Numbered from the stretch's first letter, positions 1-11,303 are shown. The stretch: 64,000 nucleotides of DNA from Sorangiineae bacterium NIC37A_2 (GCA_002085155.1 NASX01000001.1:1-64000); one strand, 5' to 3'. The notes: a model not told the origin generated them from the sequence alone. Numbers and translations: made by a program.

Positions 1-933
1 GCTGGAGGAGCGGTTGCCGCAGGTGGGGCACCGACTGCGAGTGGTGGCGCGCCCGTTGTGAGCGGCGGCGCACCGGGTGCTGGAGGTTTGGTATCGGCGG
101 GCGGCGCGCAGGCGGGAGGCGCACCCTCAGGAGGAGCGGCCGCGGGTGGCTCCCAGGCCGGTGGCGCACCGAGCGACGGCGGAACGAGCGCCGGTGGAAC
201 CGATGGCTCCGGCGGTGACGCAACGGGCGGAACCGACGGAAGCGGAGGTGAGCCCGGCGTCAATTCGCCCTGTCCCGAAACGGGCCCCTGCAAGATCTTG
301 CCGCTCGGAGACTCCATCACCGAAGGATGCTGCGGTTTGCAGCCGGGAGGGGGCTATCGCGTCGAGCTCTTCAAGCAAGCGGTGCTCGCCGGCAAGGAGA
401 TCACGTTCGTCGGGACCCAGACCAATGGCCCCAACATGGTCGAAGGGAAGGCGTTCCCCAAGAACCACCAGGGGCACGGCGGCTATAAGATCTCCGGGAA
501 CATGGGGATCGGAGGCGACATCACGAACAATGCGCTCAGCATGTTCCAGCCCCACATCGTGCTTTTGATGATCGGAACCAACGACGTCAACGAGGGTGGC
601 TCGAACGTCCCGGACGTCCTGAATCGGCTCGATGGTCTGCTCGACTCCATCACGAGCAAGGCTCCCGACACACTTCTGGTCGTGGCGTCCATCATCCCCA
701 TTGGGAACGGCAACAATCAGAAGGCCATCTCCTATAACGCAGGACTGAAGGAAGCCGTCGAAGAGCGCGCCGCCGCAGGCAAGAAGATCCTCTTCGTAGA
801 CAACTACAAGGTCATCGAGAGCCAGCCGAACTATTCGCAAACGGTCATGGCCGAGTCTCTGCACCCGAACGACGCTGGCTACAAGCTGCTCGGGCAATCC
901 TTCTACGACGCGATCGAGTCCTACCTGCGCTGA
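1..933 (+). CDS. SGNH/GDSL hydrolase (CE3 acetylxylan-esterase-like) with N-terminal Gly/Ala-rich linker; 5' truncated by window edge
   Basis: Frame stays open to base 1. Contains LPLGDSITEG (block I), IGTNDVNEG (block III) and LHPND (DxxH-like block V), preceded by GGAxxGG low-complexity linker. Confidence 0.85.
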   Translation, partial: AGGAVAAGGAPTASGGAPVVSGGAPGAGGLVSAGGAQAGGAPSGGAAAGGSQAGGAPSDGGTSAGGTDGSGGDATGGTDGSGGEPGVNSPCPETGPCKILPLGDSITEGCCGLQPGGGYRVELFKQAVLAGKEITFVGTQTNGPNMVEGKAFPKNHQGHGGYKISGNMGIGGDITNNALSMFQPHIVLLMIGTNDVNEGGSNVPDVLNRLDGLLDSITSKAPDTLLVVASIIPIGNGNNQKAISYNAGLKEAVEERAAAGKKILFVDNYKVIESQPNYSQTVMAESLHPNDAGYKLLGQSFYDAIESYLR

Positions 934-1114
934 ACCCGGCGCCACAGCGCTCGGGCGCGTGCCCACGGCGCGCGCTCGGCGCGGCCCTTGACGCAAGCGG
1001 TACCCTCCTGGCGTGCGCAGAGCGCCCCAGCGAGGCGAGTTGCGCTCCGAGGTCAGCGGCACTAAGGGGCGTTCGTCATCGTTGCTCGCCCTCGTGGGCG
1101 GGCCTCCCGCGGAG

Positions 1115-1295
1115 TCGCGCCGAACGGTCGGTGTGTTCTCCCCGGGAAACGAGGGAATCCGGTGTGAATCCGGAGCTGCCCCGCAGCGGTATTGGGAACG
1201 AAACTCACCCCGAAGCACTGAGCGAAGAGCTCGGGAAGCGGTGAGGAGTAGGAGACTCGGAAACGGGTCGAGCCCTGAGCCCGAAGACCTAACGA
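1115..1295 (+). ncRNA. Cobalamin riboswitch (approximate bounds)
   Basis: gGGGAAtccGGTGtGAATCCggagctgCCCCGCagCGGTa, then GAAGCACTGAGC, GGGAAGcGG and GAGCCCGAAGACCT in consensus order, upstream of a TonB-dependent receptor. Confidence 0.93.
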
Positions 1296-1379
1296 CGACG
1301 GCGAGATCCTTCAGGGTTTTCGTCTCTCCGAGTCCTCCGCGGGAGAGGTTCGGAGGCGGTCCAAAGAGACCCGTCTGTC

Positions 1380-3422
1380 ATGCCCTTCTCCTTCCTGTCC
1401 ATCCCTCCCGGGAGGCGCTCGCTCGTCCTCGGGTCGCTGCTCGGCCTCCTGTCGCCCGACCTCCGGGCGGCGGAGCCCTTCGTCGTGCCCGCTGCGGAGC
1501 AGGCCCTGAGCGAGAGCGAAGAGGAGCCCTCCGAGGCAGAAGAGGAGGTTCTCGTCTCGGGCCAAAGGCCGCCGCCGACCCGGGGAACAGACCCCAGCGT
1601 CGCCCACTTCACGATCCGACGCGCCTCTCTCGAGACGCCCGGCCTGCCCATCGGAGACGCGCTGCGTGACGCTCCTGGGATCCAGGTGAGCCAGCTGGGA
1701 GGACTCGGGAGTCCCACGACAGCTCGCCTCCGCGGCGCGACCGCGGCGCAGACTCCTGTCTACTTCGGACGGGTCAAGCTGAACGACGAGGTGGGAGGGG
1801 TGGCCGACCTCGGCTTAGTCCCGACTCACTTCGTCGAATCCATCCAGATCTACCGCTCGAGCGCGCCTCGGACCGCGGCCGAGTTCGGCATCGGAGGCGC
1901 GATCTTCCTCGTCCCTCGCAAGGCACCGGAAACCGGAAGGCTGCTTCGGATGGATCTCGGCAGCTTCGGGACCCGCGGTCTCTCCTTGTCGCGCGGCTAT
2001 TCGTCCGAAGAGCGCACGACTCAGGTATTTGTGAGCTTGGACGGAGCCAAGAACGACTACTCCTTCAAGGACACTCGGGGAACCCTGTTCACTCCCGACG
2101 ACGACCAAACGACCACGCTGAAGAATGCCGACAGCCGAGGTCTCGGAACCTGGATCCACCATCGGGAGCGATTCGGAAAAGTCGAAACCGAGTTCTTCTT
2201 CGGACATGCCAGCCGTGAGCAAGGGGCGGTGAAGTTAGCTTTGGTCCCGACGCGAGAGGCACGTGTCGCCTACGACCGAACGATGGCGCAAATTACGAGC
2301 ACCATCCGCGGCGATCGCTCTCGTTTTGAGTTGCTCTCCGCGGCCATCGTTTCTGAGACCGCCGTGAGCGATCCGCTGCGAGAGCTGAGCCCTTTTTCCG
2401 AGCGGCTCACGACTCCCGGAGAGCGCTTCGAACAAGCGATCCTCGCCGAACAGGACCTCTCCGAGGACATCACGCTCTTCGAACGCCTCAGCGCGAGCAT
2501 CGAGCGCTTCCGCCGCTTCGAACAGCGGGACGGCGCACCGACCGAGGTCCTCTCAGCGGAGCGACTCTCGACCCGCCTCGCCGCTGGTCTTCACTACCGT
2601 CCGACCTCGCTTTTGACCTTCTCGGTCCTCGGCGAGCTCCGTTGCGTCTCGACGACGCCGCTCTCGGCATGCGCTGAGCCCGTTCCCGGGGGGCGAGCCA
2701 GCGCCACCTTCAGTCGCGGCTCCTTCGATGCCTTCGCCTCGCTCGCCCGCGCGGTACGTGTACCGACGCTGAGCGAGCTCTACGGATTCAGTCCCATCAT
2801 GCGCGGCAATCCGCGACTCGAACCCGAGGAAGCGACGACAGGGGAGATCGGCGTGCGCTACGCGGGCCCGGTTCGCGGCGGGCTTCCGCTCTTCTGGATG
2901 GACGCGTCCGCGTTTATCCGAAGCTCGGAGAACCTCGTCTTGTTCCTACGCAGCACGCAGGGATACCTGACGCCCCAGAACCGCGCGTCCTCAAGAACCA
3001 TCGGGGCCGAGCTCGCTCTCGGCCTGAACCCTGGACCCTTTGCCTTCACAGCACAGGCGAGCTGGCTCGATCCCCGCGACACCAGCCCGAATCGGACGAC
3101 GAAGAACGATTTCCTCCCGTTCCTCTCGGCGGTGACCGCTTCGGCGACGGCCCATGTCCGCGTGCTGCATGTTCCCGAAAGCCAAGCGCGCATCGGTGCC
3201 CGCGCCTTCGTTCAATCCTCCCGCTTCTCAGATCCCGCTGGCCTCGGAGTGATCCCGGAACAAGGCAACGTCGACCTCGAAGCCGAGGCCGGCTTTGCTC
3301 ACGGAGAGCTCACTCTGCGAGCCAGCTTGCGCAACCTGTTCGACTCTGCCCGCTTCGACGTCGTGGGGTATCCGCTCCCCGGCAGGAGCCTCTTCTTCAG
3401 TTTGGAGACCCGATTCAAATGA
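1380..3422 (+). CDS. TonB-dependent receptor, BtuB-like
   Basis: 680 aa with plug-like N-terminus (GDALRDAPGIQVSQLGGLGSPTTARLRG) and beta-barrel-like C-terminus; downstream of cobalamin riboswitch and upstream of BtuFCD-like genes. Confidence 0.9.
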   Translation: MPFSFLSIPPGRRSLVLGSLLGLLSPDLRAAEPFVVPAAEQALSESEEEPSEAEEEVLVSGQRPPPTRGTDPSVAHFTIRRASLETPGLPIGDALRDAPGIQVSQLGGLGSPTTARLRGATAAQTPVYFGRVKLNDEVGGVADLGLVPTHFVESIQIYRSSAPRTAAEFGIGGAIFLVPRKAPETGRLLRMDLGSFGTRGLSLSRGYSSEERTTQVFVSLDGAKNDYSFKDTRGTLFTPDDDQTTTLKNADSRGLGTWIHHRERFGKVETEFFFGHASREQGAVKLALVPTREARVAYDRTMAQITSTIRGDRSRFELLSAAIVSETAVSDPLRELSPFSERLTTPGERFEQAILAEQDLSEDITLFERLSASIERFRRFEQRDGAPTEVLSAERLSTRLAAGLHYRPTSLLTFSVLGELRCVSTTPLSACAEPVPGGRASATFSRGSFDAFASLARAVRVPTLSELYGFSPIMRGNPRLEPEEATTGEIGVRYAGPVRGGLPLFWMDASAFIRSSENLVLFLRSTQGYLTPQNRASSRTIGAELALGLNPGPFAFTAQASWLDPRDTSPNRTTKNDFLPFLSAVTASATAHVRVLHVPESQARIGARAFVQSSRFSDPAGLGVIPEQGNVDLEAEAGFAHGELTLRASLRNLFDSARFDVVGYPLPGRSLFFSLETRFK

Positions 3423-4771
3423 AAACTATACATTTTAGCACGATCCTCTTCAGTTTCACGTTTGCCCTCGGAGGATCCCTCCTCAGCCTCGCCTGCCAAG
3501 GCGACACCACGGACGAAACGGGCCAAGCAGGCGCTCAGGGGCTCGGCGGCGCCGATCGGGGCTCCGGCGGCAGTGCGGGCGAAAGTGGCTCAGGGGGAAG
3601 CGCGGGCGAGGCGGGCGATCCCGAACCTGCCGAAGGCTGCCCCTCAGGCGTCGCTCTGTTGATGAGCGACTTCCTCTCCACGGAGATCGCTCTGCTCGAT
3701 CTCTCGGGCAGAGTGCAAAATCCCTCCTTCCTGTCGACAGGTTCGACGGCCACGGACGGGCTCGCCTTCCCCTTGAGCGGCGACGTCTTCGTCCCCCTCG
3801 GCCTTGCAGGCGAGCTCGTCGTGCTCGATCGCCACGGAACGAACGTCGTGAGCTTCGTGAATCCGGAGACAGGCAAGGTCCGCGCACAGCTGCCCGTCGG
3901 CATGGGTTTCGAGTCGAATCCTTACGACTACCTCCAGCTCAGCAAAGACGAGGGCGTGCTGCTCCGTTTCGCTCAGAACCCGAACCCGGGCAGCCTGGAT
4001 TTCGACGAAGGAGGAGATCTCCTCTTTATCGACAGCAAACAGGCCAAGATCACGTCGAACGTCGTCTTTGAAAGCTACGAGGGCCTCCCCCCAGGTCCCT
4101 CTCACGTCACCCTTCTTGGTGACGATTTGTTCGTGACGCTGGAGCGCTTGTCCGCGGATTATACGAAGACCGGAGAGGCCATGATCGTGCCGGTGCCTCT
4201 TGCGACGCGGACGATCGGAGAACCGATCGCGCTTGCGGGTCTCAAGTCCTGTGGTGCGCTCGTTCCGGTACCCGGTCGTGACGAGGTCGCCACCGCCTGC
4301 ACCGGACGCATCGATACGACGGGGGAAGCCGAAGACCTGAGCCAGAGCGCTCTCGTCTTCTTCGACGCGGGCTCGCGGCCCCTCCGAGAGCTCCGCCGCA
4401 TCCCCGCGAGCGCCATCGCCGGCGAACCTCTTCAAGCTCAGATCGCCTTTGCGAGCGAGAAGGTCGCGCTCGTGAAAACCCTCACGGCCTACGGCGGCGA
4501 CAAGCACAATCGGCTCCTTGCGGTGGATCTCGAGACCGAAGAGACGACCGAGCTTCTCGAAGCTCTCCCGGACAGCATGGGTCGGGGACGAGGCGTGAGC
4601 TTTGGCACAATCCATTGTGCGCCCGGCTGCGCAGACGTCTGTCTCATGCCAGACGGGAGCCGAGGTGAGGTCGCGAGGATCAAGGTGCAGAGCGGACGAG
4701 CTCGCCTCCAGAGCCCCACGCTCCTCGAAGACACAGCCGGCTTGCCCCCCGCGAACCTCGGCAGCTACTAA
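3419..4771 (+). CDS. Lipoprotein with Gly/Ser-rich linker and probable beta-propeller-like domain, in B12 uptake operon
   Basis: Signal peptide with lipobox LSLAC, linker GAQGLGGADRGSGGSAGESGSGG; ATGA overlap with the receptor stop codon. Confidence 0.75.
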   Translation: MKTIHFSTILFSFTFALGGSLLSLACQGDTTDETGQAGAQGLGGADRGSGGSAGESGSGGSAGEAGDPEPAEGCPSGVALLMSDFLSTEIALLDLSGRVQNPSFLSTGSTATDGLAFPLSGDVFVPLGLAGELVVLDRHGTNVVSFVNPETGKVRAQLPVGMGFESNPYDYLQLSKDEGVLLRFAQNPNPGSLDFDEGGDLLFIDSKQAKITSNVVFESYEGLPPGPSHVTLLGDDLFVTLERLSADYTKTGEAMIVPVPLATRTIGEPIALAGLKSCGALVPVPGRDEVATACTGRIDTTGEAEDLSQSALVFFDAGSRPLRELRRIPASAIAGEPLQAQIAFASEKVALVKTLTAYGGDKHNRLLAVDLETEETTELLEALPDSMGRGRGVSFGTIHCAPGCADVCLMPDGSRGEVARIKVQSGRARLQSPTLLEDTAGLPPANLGSY

Positions 4772-4795
4772 TCACTAGGGGACTCACCGCTCACT

Positions 4796-5701
4796 ATGAA
4801 ACAAGAGCTCTTCGCCTTCGGCGTTTGCCTTCTGTCGGCTGTCTGGGCGAAGAGCATCGGCCTGAGCGGTTCTCCCGTTTCCGCAATTCATTCCGGCGAC
4901 CTCGCTACCCGTGAGCTCAGGCTGCCCGAAAGGGCCCCCGAGCGCGTCGTGACCGCCGCGCTCTACCCAGAAGAGCTCTTGCTCGATTTGCTCGAACCCG
5001 AGCGCTGGGTCGGGATCTCCCGCATTGTGGACTGGCCCGGTTCCTCGGCCGTTTCCTCGCGCTTTCCGAAGAACAGTCGACGGGTGAGCGGATCTCCTGA
5101 AGCGATCCTGAGCCTGAATCCGGACCTGGTGATCGTCTCCGATTACACCCTCGCCGCGACCGAGGTACTCCTCAGGAGCGCTGGGGTGCCGGTCTGGCGC
5201 GTGCCCACACCTCGAACTCTCTCTGAGCTCTTCGAGCAGTGGCGACGGCTCGGCGACCTCGTGCATCGAAGCCCCCGAGCCACCGAGCTCGTGAACGCCG
5301 CTCAAGCGCGCCTCGAAAAGCTTCGAGGCGCGCTGCCCCCTCTCGGGGCCCTCTTCATCCAGGGCCGTTATGCCTACGCGAGCGGCGCGCTCCAGGTCGA
5401 TTGCCCGACCCAGGCAGGACTCCAGAACCTCCTGTCCGACGACGGGCGCGGTCCGACTCCCCTGCTCTCGGAAGAGGAACTCGCTGTCCTCACGCCCGCT
5501 CTCGTATTCCTCGGAGCCCCCGTGGAAACAGCGCGAAAACTCGAACCGAACGAGCCCCTTCCCGAGCTGCCCCCGGGGGCTTTTCTCGGAAAGAAGCCGC
5601 GGGTGTTCCTGATCCCGTCGAGCCTCATGGGCTCCATGAGCCAGCTCGCCCTCGATGCCTGTGAGCTTTACGTGAGCTTGGTGCAAGAGGAGGAGTCATG
5701 A
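4796..5701 (+). CDS. ABC transporter substrate-binding protein, BtuF-like
   Basis: RVVTAALYPEELLLDLLEPERWVGIS ... ILSLNPDLVIVSDY, typical of the BtuF/FepB periplasmic fold; followed by permease and ATPase. Confidence 0.85.
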   Translation: MKQELFAFGVCLLSAVWAKSIGLSGSPVSAIHSGDLATRELRLPERAPERVVTAALYPEELLLDLLEPERWVGISRIVDWPGSSAVSSRFPKNSRRVSGSPEAILSLNPDLVIVSDYTLAATEVLLRSAGVPVWRVPTPRTLSELFEQWRRLGDLVHRSPRATELVNAAQARLEKLRGALPPLGALFIQGRYAYASGALQVDCPTQAGLQNLLSDDGRGPTPLLSEEELAVLTPALVFLGAPVETARKLEPNEPLPELPPGAFLGKKPRVFLIPSSLMGSMSQLALDACELYVSLVQEEES

Positions 5702-6696
5702 TGCCTGCCGGGCGTCTTCTCTCTTGGCTCGCTGGGCTCAGTACCCTCGTGCTCCTCGCCGCGCTCGTGGGGCCTGTGCTTGGTCCCGTGGAGACGGTCC
5801 GCGAGCTCCTCATGGGATCTCCCAATTCTCTCGTGCGTTCAATCGTCGTCGACATGCGCCTGCCGCGCGCTCTTGTCGCGGCGCTGATCGGCGGCGCCCT
5901 CGGAGCTTCTGGCGCCGCGCTCCAGGGCCTCTTCCGCAACCCCCTCGCCGATCCCGCCATCCTCGGCGTCTCCCCGACGGCTGCCTTCTTCTGTCAGCTT
6001 GTGCTGTTCCTGTTCGGCGCGGCGAGCGCCCTCTTCACGCTCCCACTCGCGGCCTGTTTCGGCGCGTTGCTCTCGACCGCGCTCTTGACCTTCCTGCTCC
6101 GGCCGAGATCCTTCTCCAACCGGGACCTCTTGCTCCTCGCCGGTATCGCTCTCGGACAGGTCATGGGGGCGGCGAGCGCTCTCTTGCTCTCCCTCTCCGT
6201 CTCCGATCACTCCCGCGCTCAGCGTTTGCTCCTCTGGATCCTGGGCAATCTCGACGGAAAAACCTGGGCGCAGGTCGCGCTGGGCCTTTTGCCTGTCACA
6301 GTCGGAGTCGTCAGCTTGCTGCGCACAGGTCCCGCTCTCGACGCGCTCACTTTCGGCTCCGCTACCGCCACCTCCCTCGGAGTCGATATTCGACGCACCG
6401 AACGCGCTGTCGCCCTCTGGGCTTCCGTCTTGAGCGGGCTCACCGTAGCTCTCGGAGGCATCATCGGCTTCGTCGGCTTGCTCGCTCCCCATTTCGTCCG
6501 CAGCTTCGGCAGCTCCCGGCACCAGCGCGTGATCGCCGAGAGCGCCCTTTGTGGTGCGTGTTTGCTCGTCGGCGCTGACGCTCTCGCACGCTGTGTCCTC
6601 GCCCCGGTCGAGTTGCCCGTCGGGGTCATCACCGGCACGCTGGGCGCACCCGTGTTCGCCTTCCTCCTTTGGCGCCGGTTCCGGGGGGCCTCGTGA
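5698..6696 (+). CDS. FecCD/BtuC family ABC transporter permease
   Basis: RLPRALVAALIGGALGASGAALQGLFRNPLADPAILGVSPTAA is the classic FecCD signature; 4-nt overlap with upstream gene. Confidence 0.93.
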   Translation: MMPAGRLLSWLAGLSTLVLLAALVGPVLGPVETVRELLMGSPNSLVRSIVVDMRLPRALVAALIGGALGASGAALQGLFRNPLADPAILGVSPTAAFFCQLVLFLFGAASALFTLPLAACFGALLSTALLTFLLRPRSFSNRDLLLLAGIALGQVMGAASALLLSLSVSDHSRAQRLLLWILGNLDGKTWAQVALGLLPVTVGVVSLLRTGPALDALTFGSATATSLGVDIRRTERAVALWASVLSGLTVALGGIIGFVGLLAPHFVRSFGSSRHQRVIAESALCGACLLVGADALARCVLAPVELPVGVITGTLGAPVFAFLLWRRFRGAS

Positions 6697-7466
6697 CAGA
6701 GATCACTCAGCGCTCCACAGAGAGCCCCCTCCTGGAGCTCGACGTCGAAAGTGTCGAGCGAGGGGGCCGCAGCGTGCTCTCCGACGTCCGCTTCGCGCTC
6801 CAGCCGGGCGAGCTCCTGTTCGTGGTCGGACCCAACGGTTCCGGCAAGTCGACGCTCATCGACGTCTGTCTCGATCTGGTGCCCGCTCCTCGCGCGAAGG
6901 TGCGCTATTCGGGCCTGCTCTTCTCCAGCCTCCCCTACCGCGAGCGCCCTCGCCTCGCGTCCCTCGTCGGTCGTGAAGAAAACGACGCCCTCGGCTTCAC
7001 CGTCGACGAGGCGCTCGCTCTTGCTTCCGCGCAGAAGCAAGATGGTCCGGGACGCGCAGTGGCCCGCAGTCTCCCCTGGCTCACCGAAGAGCTCCGCTCA
7101 CGCAGACTGGCCCATCTTTCTCAGGGCGAACGCCAGCGCGTCCATCTTCTGCGCGGCTTCCTCCAGGACGCGAGCGTACTGTTCTGGGACGAAGCCACGG
7201 CGCACCTCGATCTCTCCCACCGGGAGGAGGCCCTCAGCGCGCTCCGCGCCTTCACCGCGAGCGGACGGGCGGCCCTCGTCGTCGTCCATGAGCTGGAGCT
7301 CGCCCTCCGCTACGCGACCCGGCTGCTCGTACTTCACCACGGGAAAATGGTCGCCCTCGGGACACCGGAGCAATGCCTGTCCCAGGGGCTCCTCCGAGAG
7401 GTGTTCGGATTGAACGCCGCGGTGGCCCCGAGCGGTGCATCACTCACGCTCAGTTGGCTTCCTTGA
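6693..7466 (+). CDS. ABC transporter ATP-binding protein, BtuD/FepC-like
   Basis: Walker A GPNGSGKST, signature LSQGERQRV, Walker B VLFWDEATAHLD; GTG start overlaps the permease stop (GTGA). Confidence 0.93.
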   Translation: MTEITQRSTESPLLELDVESVERGGRSVLSDVRFALQPGELLFVVGPNGSGKSTLIDVCLDLVPAPRAKVRYSGLLFSSLPYRERPRLASLVGREENDALGFTVDEALALASAQKQDGPGRAVARSLPWLTEELRSRRLAHLSQGERQRVHLLRGFLQDASVLFWDEATAHLDLSHREEALSALRAFTASGRAALVVVHELELALRYATRLLVLHHGKMVALGTPEQCLSQGLLREVFGLNAAVAPSGASLTLSWLP

Positions 7467-7625
7467 CGCGTCGGCCCCGGGGCGCTCGTCTGGTGACAGC
7501 AGAACCCGGCGACCCGCGCCCAGGCGGCAAAAATTGCTTGAATCAGAGACCTCGAGCCGGCAGGCCCCTCCGGCGGCCATGTTTTGGTTGTCAGACAGGA
7601 AGAAAAGAGCCAGCTTCCGAGCCCC

Positions 7626-10600
7626 ATGTCTGCGCCCCTGGCTGCCACCCTCCGAGAACTCGCCAAAAACCGCATCCTGATCATCGATGGTGCGATGGGA
7701 ACCTGCATCCAAGGCTACGGGCTCAAGGAAGCGGACTACCGCGGGGAGCACTTTCGGAACTCGAAGCAGGATCTCAAGGGCGACAACGAGCTGCTCGTTC
7801 TGACCCGTCCCGACGTCATCACCGACATCCACGAGCGCTACCTCGCGGCCGGCACGGACATCATCGAGACCAACACCTTCAACGCGACGCGCATCTCCCA
7901 GTCCGAGTACGCCCTCGGGGACATCGCCTACGACCTGAACGTGGCCGCGGCCCAGCTCGCCCGCAAAGCTGCGGAGAAATACTCGACCGCCCACAAGCCT
8001 CGTTTCGTCGCTGGCGCCATCGGACCGCTCAACCGGACGTTGAGTCTCTCGCCCGACGTCAACGATCCCGGTTATCGCGCCGTGACCTTCGATCAGGTGA
8101 AGGACGCATACAAAGAACAGGTCCGCGCGCTGCTCGACGGCGGGGTCGACCTATTTTTGGTCGAGACGATCTTCGACACGCTGAACTGCAAGGCAGCGCT
8201 CGTCGCCATCGACGAGGTCCAACAGGAGCGCGGCGTGGAGCTGCCGCTCATGATCAGCGTCACCTTCTCCGACAAGAGCGGCCGCACCCTCTCCGGCCAA
8301 ACCGTCGACGCGTTCTGGGACTCGGTAGCCCATGCAAGGCCCTTCTCTGTCGGCGCTAACTGTGGGCTCGGCGCTTCCGAGATGCGCCCCTACATCGCCG
8401 AGCTCAGCGCCCTCGCGCCGACCTTGGTCAGCTGTTACCCGAACGCCGGCTTGCCGAACCCGCTCGCACCGACCGGATACGACGAGCTCCCGGAGCAGAC
8501 AGGCGCGCTCCTCGGCGAGTTCGCCCGCGCCGGCATCGTCAACATCGTCGGCGGCTGCTGCGGCACGACTCCCGCCCATATCGAGAAGGTCGCCGAGGCT
8601 GTGCGAGACGTCGAACCCCGTCCGATCGCCGAGCCCAAGATGGTCAGTCGCTTCTCGGGTCTCGAGTCGCTCACGGTCCAAAGCGGTTCCTCGAATTTCA
8701 TCATGGTGGGCGAGCGGACCAACGTCACCGGCAGTAAGAAATTCGCTCGCCTGATCCGCTCCGGTGACTTCAACGCAGCCCTCGAGGTCGCCCTCGAGCA
8801 GGTGCGCGGCGGCGCCAACGTGATCGACGTCAACATGGACGAAGCCATGCTCGACTCCGAGCAGGCGATGACGCGCTTTTTGAACCTTGTCGCCTCTGAG
8901 CCGGAAATCTCCCGCGTTCCGATCATGATCGACAGCTCGCGCTGGTCGGTCATCGAGGCTGGACTCAAATGTGTTCAAGGCAAGTCGATCGTGAACTCGA
9001 TCAGCCTGAAAGAGGGCGAAGAGGAGTTCCTCGAGCGCGCTCGGAAGGTCCGAAGCTACGGCGCCGCGGTCGTGGTCATGGCTTTCGACGAAGAGGGTCA
9101 GGCGGAGAGCGCCGATCGTAAGTTCGCGATCGCCAAGCGCGCCTACGACTTGCTTGTAAACAAGGTCGGTTTCCCGGCCACCGACATCATCTTCGATCTC
9201 AACGTGTTCGCGGTCGCGACCGGCATCGAAGGACACAACCGCTTCGCCATCGAGCTGATCGAAGCGATCCGCCGTGTCAAAGCCGAGCTACCCGGCGCGC
9301 TCACGAGCGGCGGTATCTCGAACCTTTCCTTCTCTTTCCGCGGCAACGACGTCGTCCGCGAGGCGATGCACTCGGCCTTCCTTTATCATGCGACCAAAGC
9401 CGGCCTCGACATGGGCATCGTGAACGCGGGTCAGCTCGCCGTCTACGAAGACATTCCGAAGCCCCTGCTCGAGGCTGTCGAAGATGTCATCTTCGATCGG
9501 CGCCCGGACGCGACCGAGCGCCTTGTCGCGCTCGCCGATCAAGTCAAAGGCCAAGGCCAAAAGCGCGAGCTCGATCTCTCCTGGCGCGAACAGCCCGTCG
9601 AAGGGCGCATCTCCCACGCGATGGTGCACGGCTTCGTCGAGTTCATCGAAGCCGATTGCGAAGAGGCGCGCCAGAAGCTCGGCTCGCCCCTCAAGGTCAT
9701 CGAAGGCCCCATGATGAGCGGCATGAGCATCGTCGGCGACCTGTTCGGCGAAGGAAAAATGTTTCTGCCGCAGGTGGTCAAGAGCGCCCGCGTCATGAAG
9801 AAGGGCGTCGCCTATCTTGAGCCCTATATGGCCGCCGAGCGCGTCGAGGGCCAAACGCAGGGGCGCGTGCTCATGGCCACGGTGAAAGGTGATGTCCACG
9901 ACATCGGCAAGAACATCGTGGGTGTGGTCCTCGGCTGCAACAACTACGAGGTCATCGACCTCGGCGTCATGGTGCCTTGCGACAAGATCCTCGACGCGGC
10001 TATCGAGAAGAACGTCGACGTGATCGGCCTCTCCGGGCTCATCACGCCGTCGCTCGACGAGATGGTCACGGTGGCGCGCGAGATAAAGCGCCGCCAGATC
10101 AAGAAGCCCCTGCTCATCGGCGGCGCCACCACGAGCCGCCAGCACACGGCGGTCAAGATCGCTCCCGAGGCGGACGTCCCGGTCATCCACGTGCTCGACG
10201 CCTCCCGCGCCGTCAACGTCGTCGCCAGCTTGCTCGACGACAAGCAACGGGACGACTACCTCGCGAAGAACGCCGAAGAGCAGGTCCGCTTGCGCGAGGT
10301 CTTCGGCGGCAAGCAGAAGCGCCCCCTCATCACGATCGAAGAGGCCCGCAAGCGCCGAGAAAAGCTAGACTTCTCGCCTCAGAACCTCGCCACTCCGAGC
10401 TTCTTCGGACGTAAGGTTCTCGCGGATATTCCGCTCTCGGAGCTGGTTCCCTTCATCGACTGGTCGTTTTTCTTCACCGCCTGGGAAATTCCGGGGCGTT
10501 ACCCGCGTATCCTCGAGGATGAGAAGTACGGTGCTGCGGCCCGCGAACTCTTCGAAAACGGCCAGAAGATCCTGAACAAGCTCATCGAAGACGGTCGCCT

Positions 10601-11303
10601 GAAAGCGGCCGCGGTCTATGGCTTCTGGCCTGCGAACTCGGACGGCGACGACATTGTCCTGTACGAGGATGAACACAGCTCGAAGGAAGTCGCGCGCTTC
10701 CCGATGCTCCGGGAGCAGTCGAGCCGCGGTGAGAACGATCCCTGCGTTTGCTTGGCCGATTTCATCGCGCCTCAGGAACTCGGCCTGCGGGACGCGATCG
10801 GTGCCTTCGCCGTGACTGGTGGCATCAACTCAGAGGAAATCGCCCGCGAGTTCCAGAACGACCACGACGACTATTCATCGATCATGGTCAAGGCGCTCGC
10901 CGACCGCCTCGCAGAGGCCGGAGCCGAGTATCTCCACGCTCGGGCCCGCCGCGAGTGGGGTTACGAGAACGAGAGCTTGAAGAACGAAGACCTGATCGCC
11001 GAGAAGTATCGTGGCATCCGACCGGCCTTCGGCTACCCCGCTTGCCCCGATCACACGCCGAAGAAGACTCTCTTCTCTCTGCTCGGGGCGAACGAAGTCG
11101 GCATGTCCCTCACCGAGGGTCTCTCCATGCTGCCCGCCGCTTCTGTGAGCGGTCTCTACTTCGCCCACCCCGATGCTCACTACTTCAACGTGAATCGGGT
11201 CGGCCGCGATCAGCTCGAGGACTATTCTCGAAGGGTCGGCCGCACGCTCTCTGAGAGCGAAAAGTGGCTCGCATCCAATCTCGGCTACACCCCCGGGAGC
11301 TAA
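7626..11303 (+). CDS. metH: Cobalamin-dependent methionine synthase
   Basis: Homocysteine-binding ([26 protein letters not shown]), pterin-binding, B12-binding ([29 protein letters not shown]) and AdoMet-activation ([15 protein letters not shown]) domains. Confidence 0.97.
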   Translation: MSAPLAATLRELAKNRILIIDGAMGTCIQGYGLKEADYRGEHFRNSKQDLKGDNELLVLTRPDVITDIHERYLAAGTDIIETNTFNATRISQSEYALGDIAYDLNVAAAQLARKAAEKYSTAHKPRFVAGAIGPLNRTLSLSPDVNDPGYRAVTFDQVKDAYKEQVRALLDGGVDLFLVETIFDTLNCKAALVAIDEVQQERGVELPLMISVTFSDKSGRTLSGQTVDAFWDSVAHARPFSVGANCGLGASEMRPYIAELSALAPTLVSCYPNAGLPNPLAPTGYDELPEQTGALLGEFARAGIVNIVGGCCGTTPAHIEKVAEAVRDVEPRPIAEPKMVSRFSGLESLTVQSGSSNFIMVGERTNVTGSKKFARLIRSGDFNAALEVALEQVRGGANVIDVNMDEAMLDSEQAMTRFLNLVASEPEISRVPIMIDSSRWSVIEAGLKCVQGKSIVNSISLKEGEEEFLERARKVRSYGAAVVVMAFDEEGQAESADRKFAIAKRAYDLLVNKVGFPATDIIFDLNVFAVATGIEGHNRFAIELIEAIRRVKAELPGALTSGGISNLSFSFRGNDVVREAMHSAFLYHATKAGLDMGIVNAGQLAVYEDIPKPLLEAVEDVIFDRRPDATERLVALADQVKGQGQKRELDLSWREQPVEGRISHAMVHGFVEFIEADCEEARQKLGSPLKVIEGPMMSGMSIVGDLFGEGKMFLPQVVKSARVMKKGVAYLEPYMAAERVEGQTQGRVLMATVKGDVHDIGKNIVGVVLGCNNYEVIDLGVMVPCDKILDAAIEKNVDVIGLSGLITPSLDEMVTVAREIKRRQIKKPLLIGGATTSRQHTAVKIAPEADVPVIHVLDASRAVNVVASLLDDKQRDDYLAKNAEEQVRLREVFGGKQKRPLITIEEARKRREKLDFSPQNLATPSFFGRKVLADIPLSELVPFIDWSFFFTAWEIPGRYPRILEDEKYGAAARELFENGQKILNKLIEDGRLKAAAVYGFWPANSDGDDIVLYEDEHSSKEVARFPMLREQSSRGENDPCVCLADFIAPQELGLRDAIGAFAVTGGINSEEIAREFQNDHDDYSSIMVKALADRLAEAGAEYLHARARREWGYENESLKNEDLIAEKYRGIRPAFGYPACPDHTPKKTLFSLLGANEVGMSLTEGLSMLPAASVSGLYFAHPDAHYFNVNRVGRDQLEDYSRRVGRTLSESEKWLASNLGYTPGS

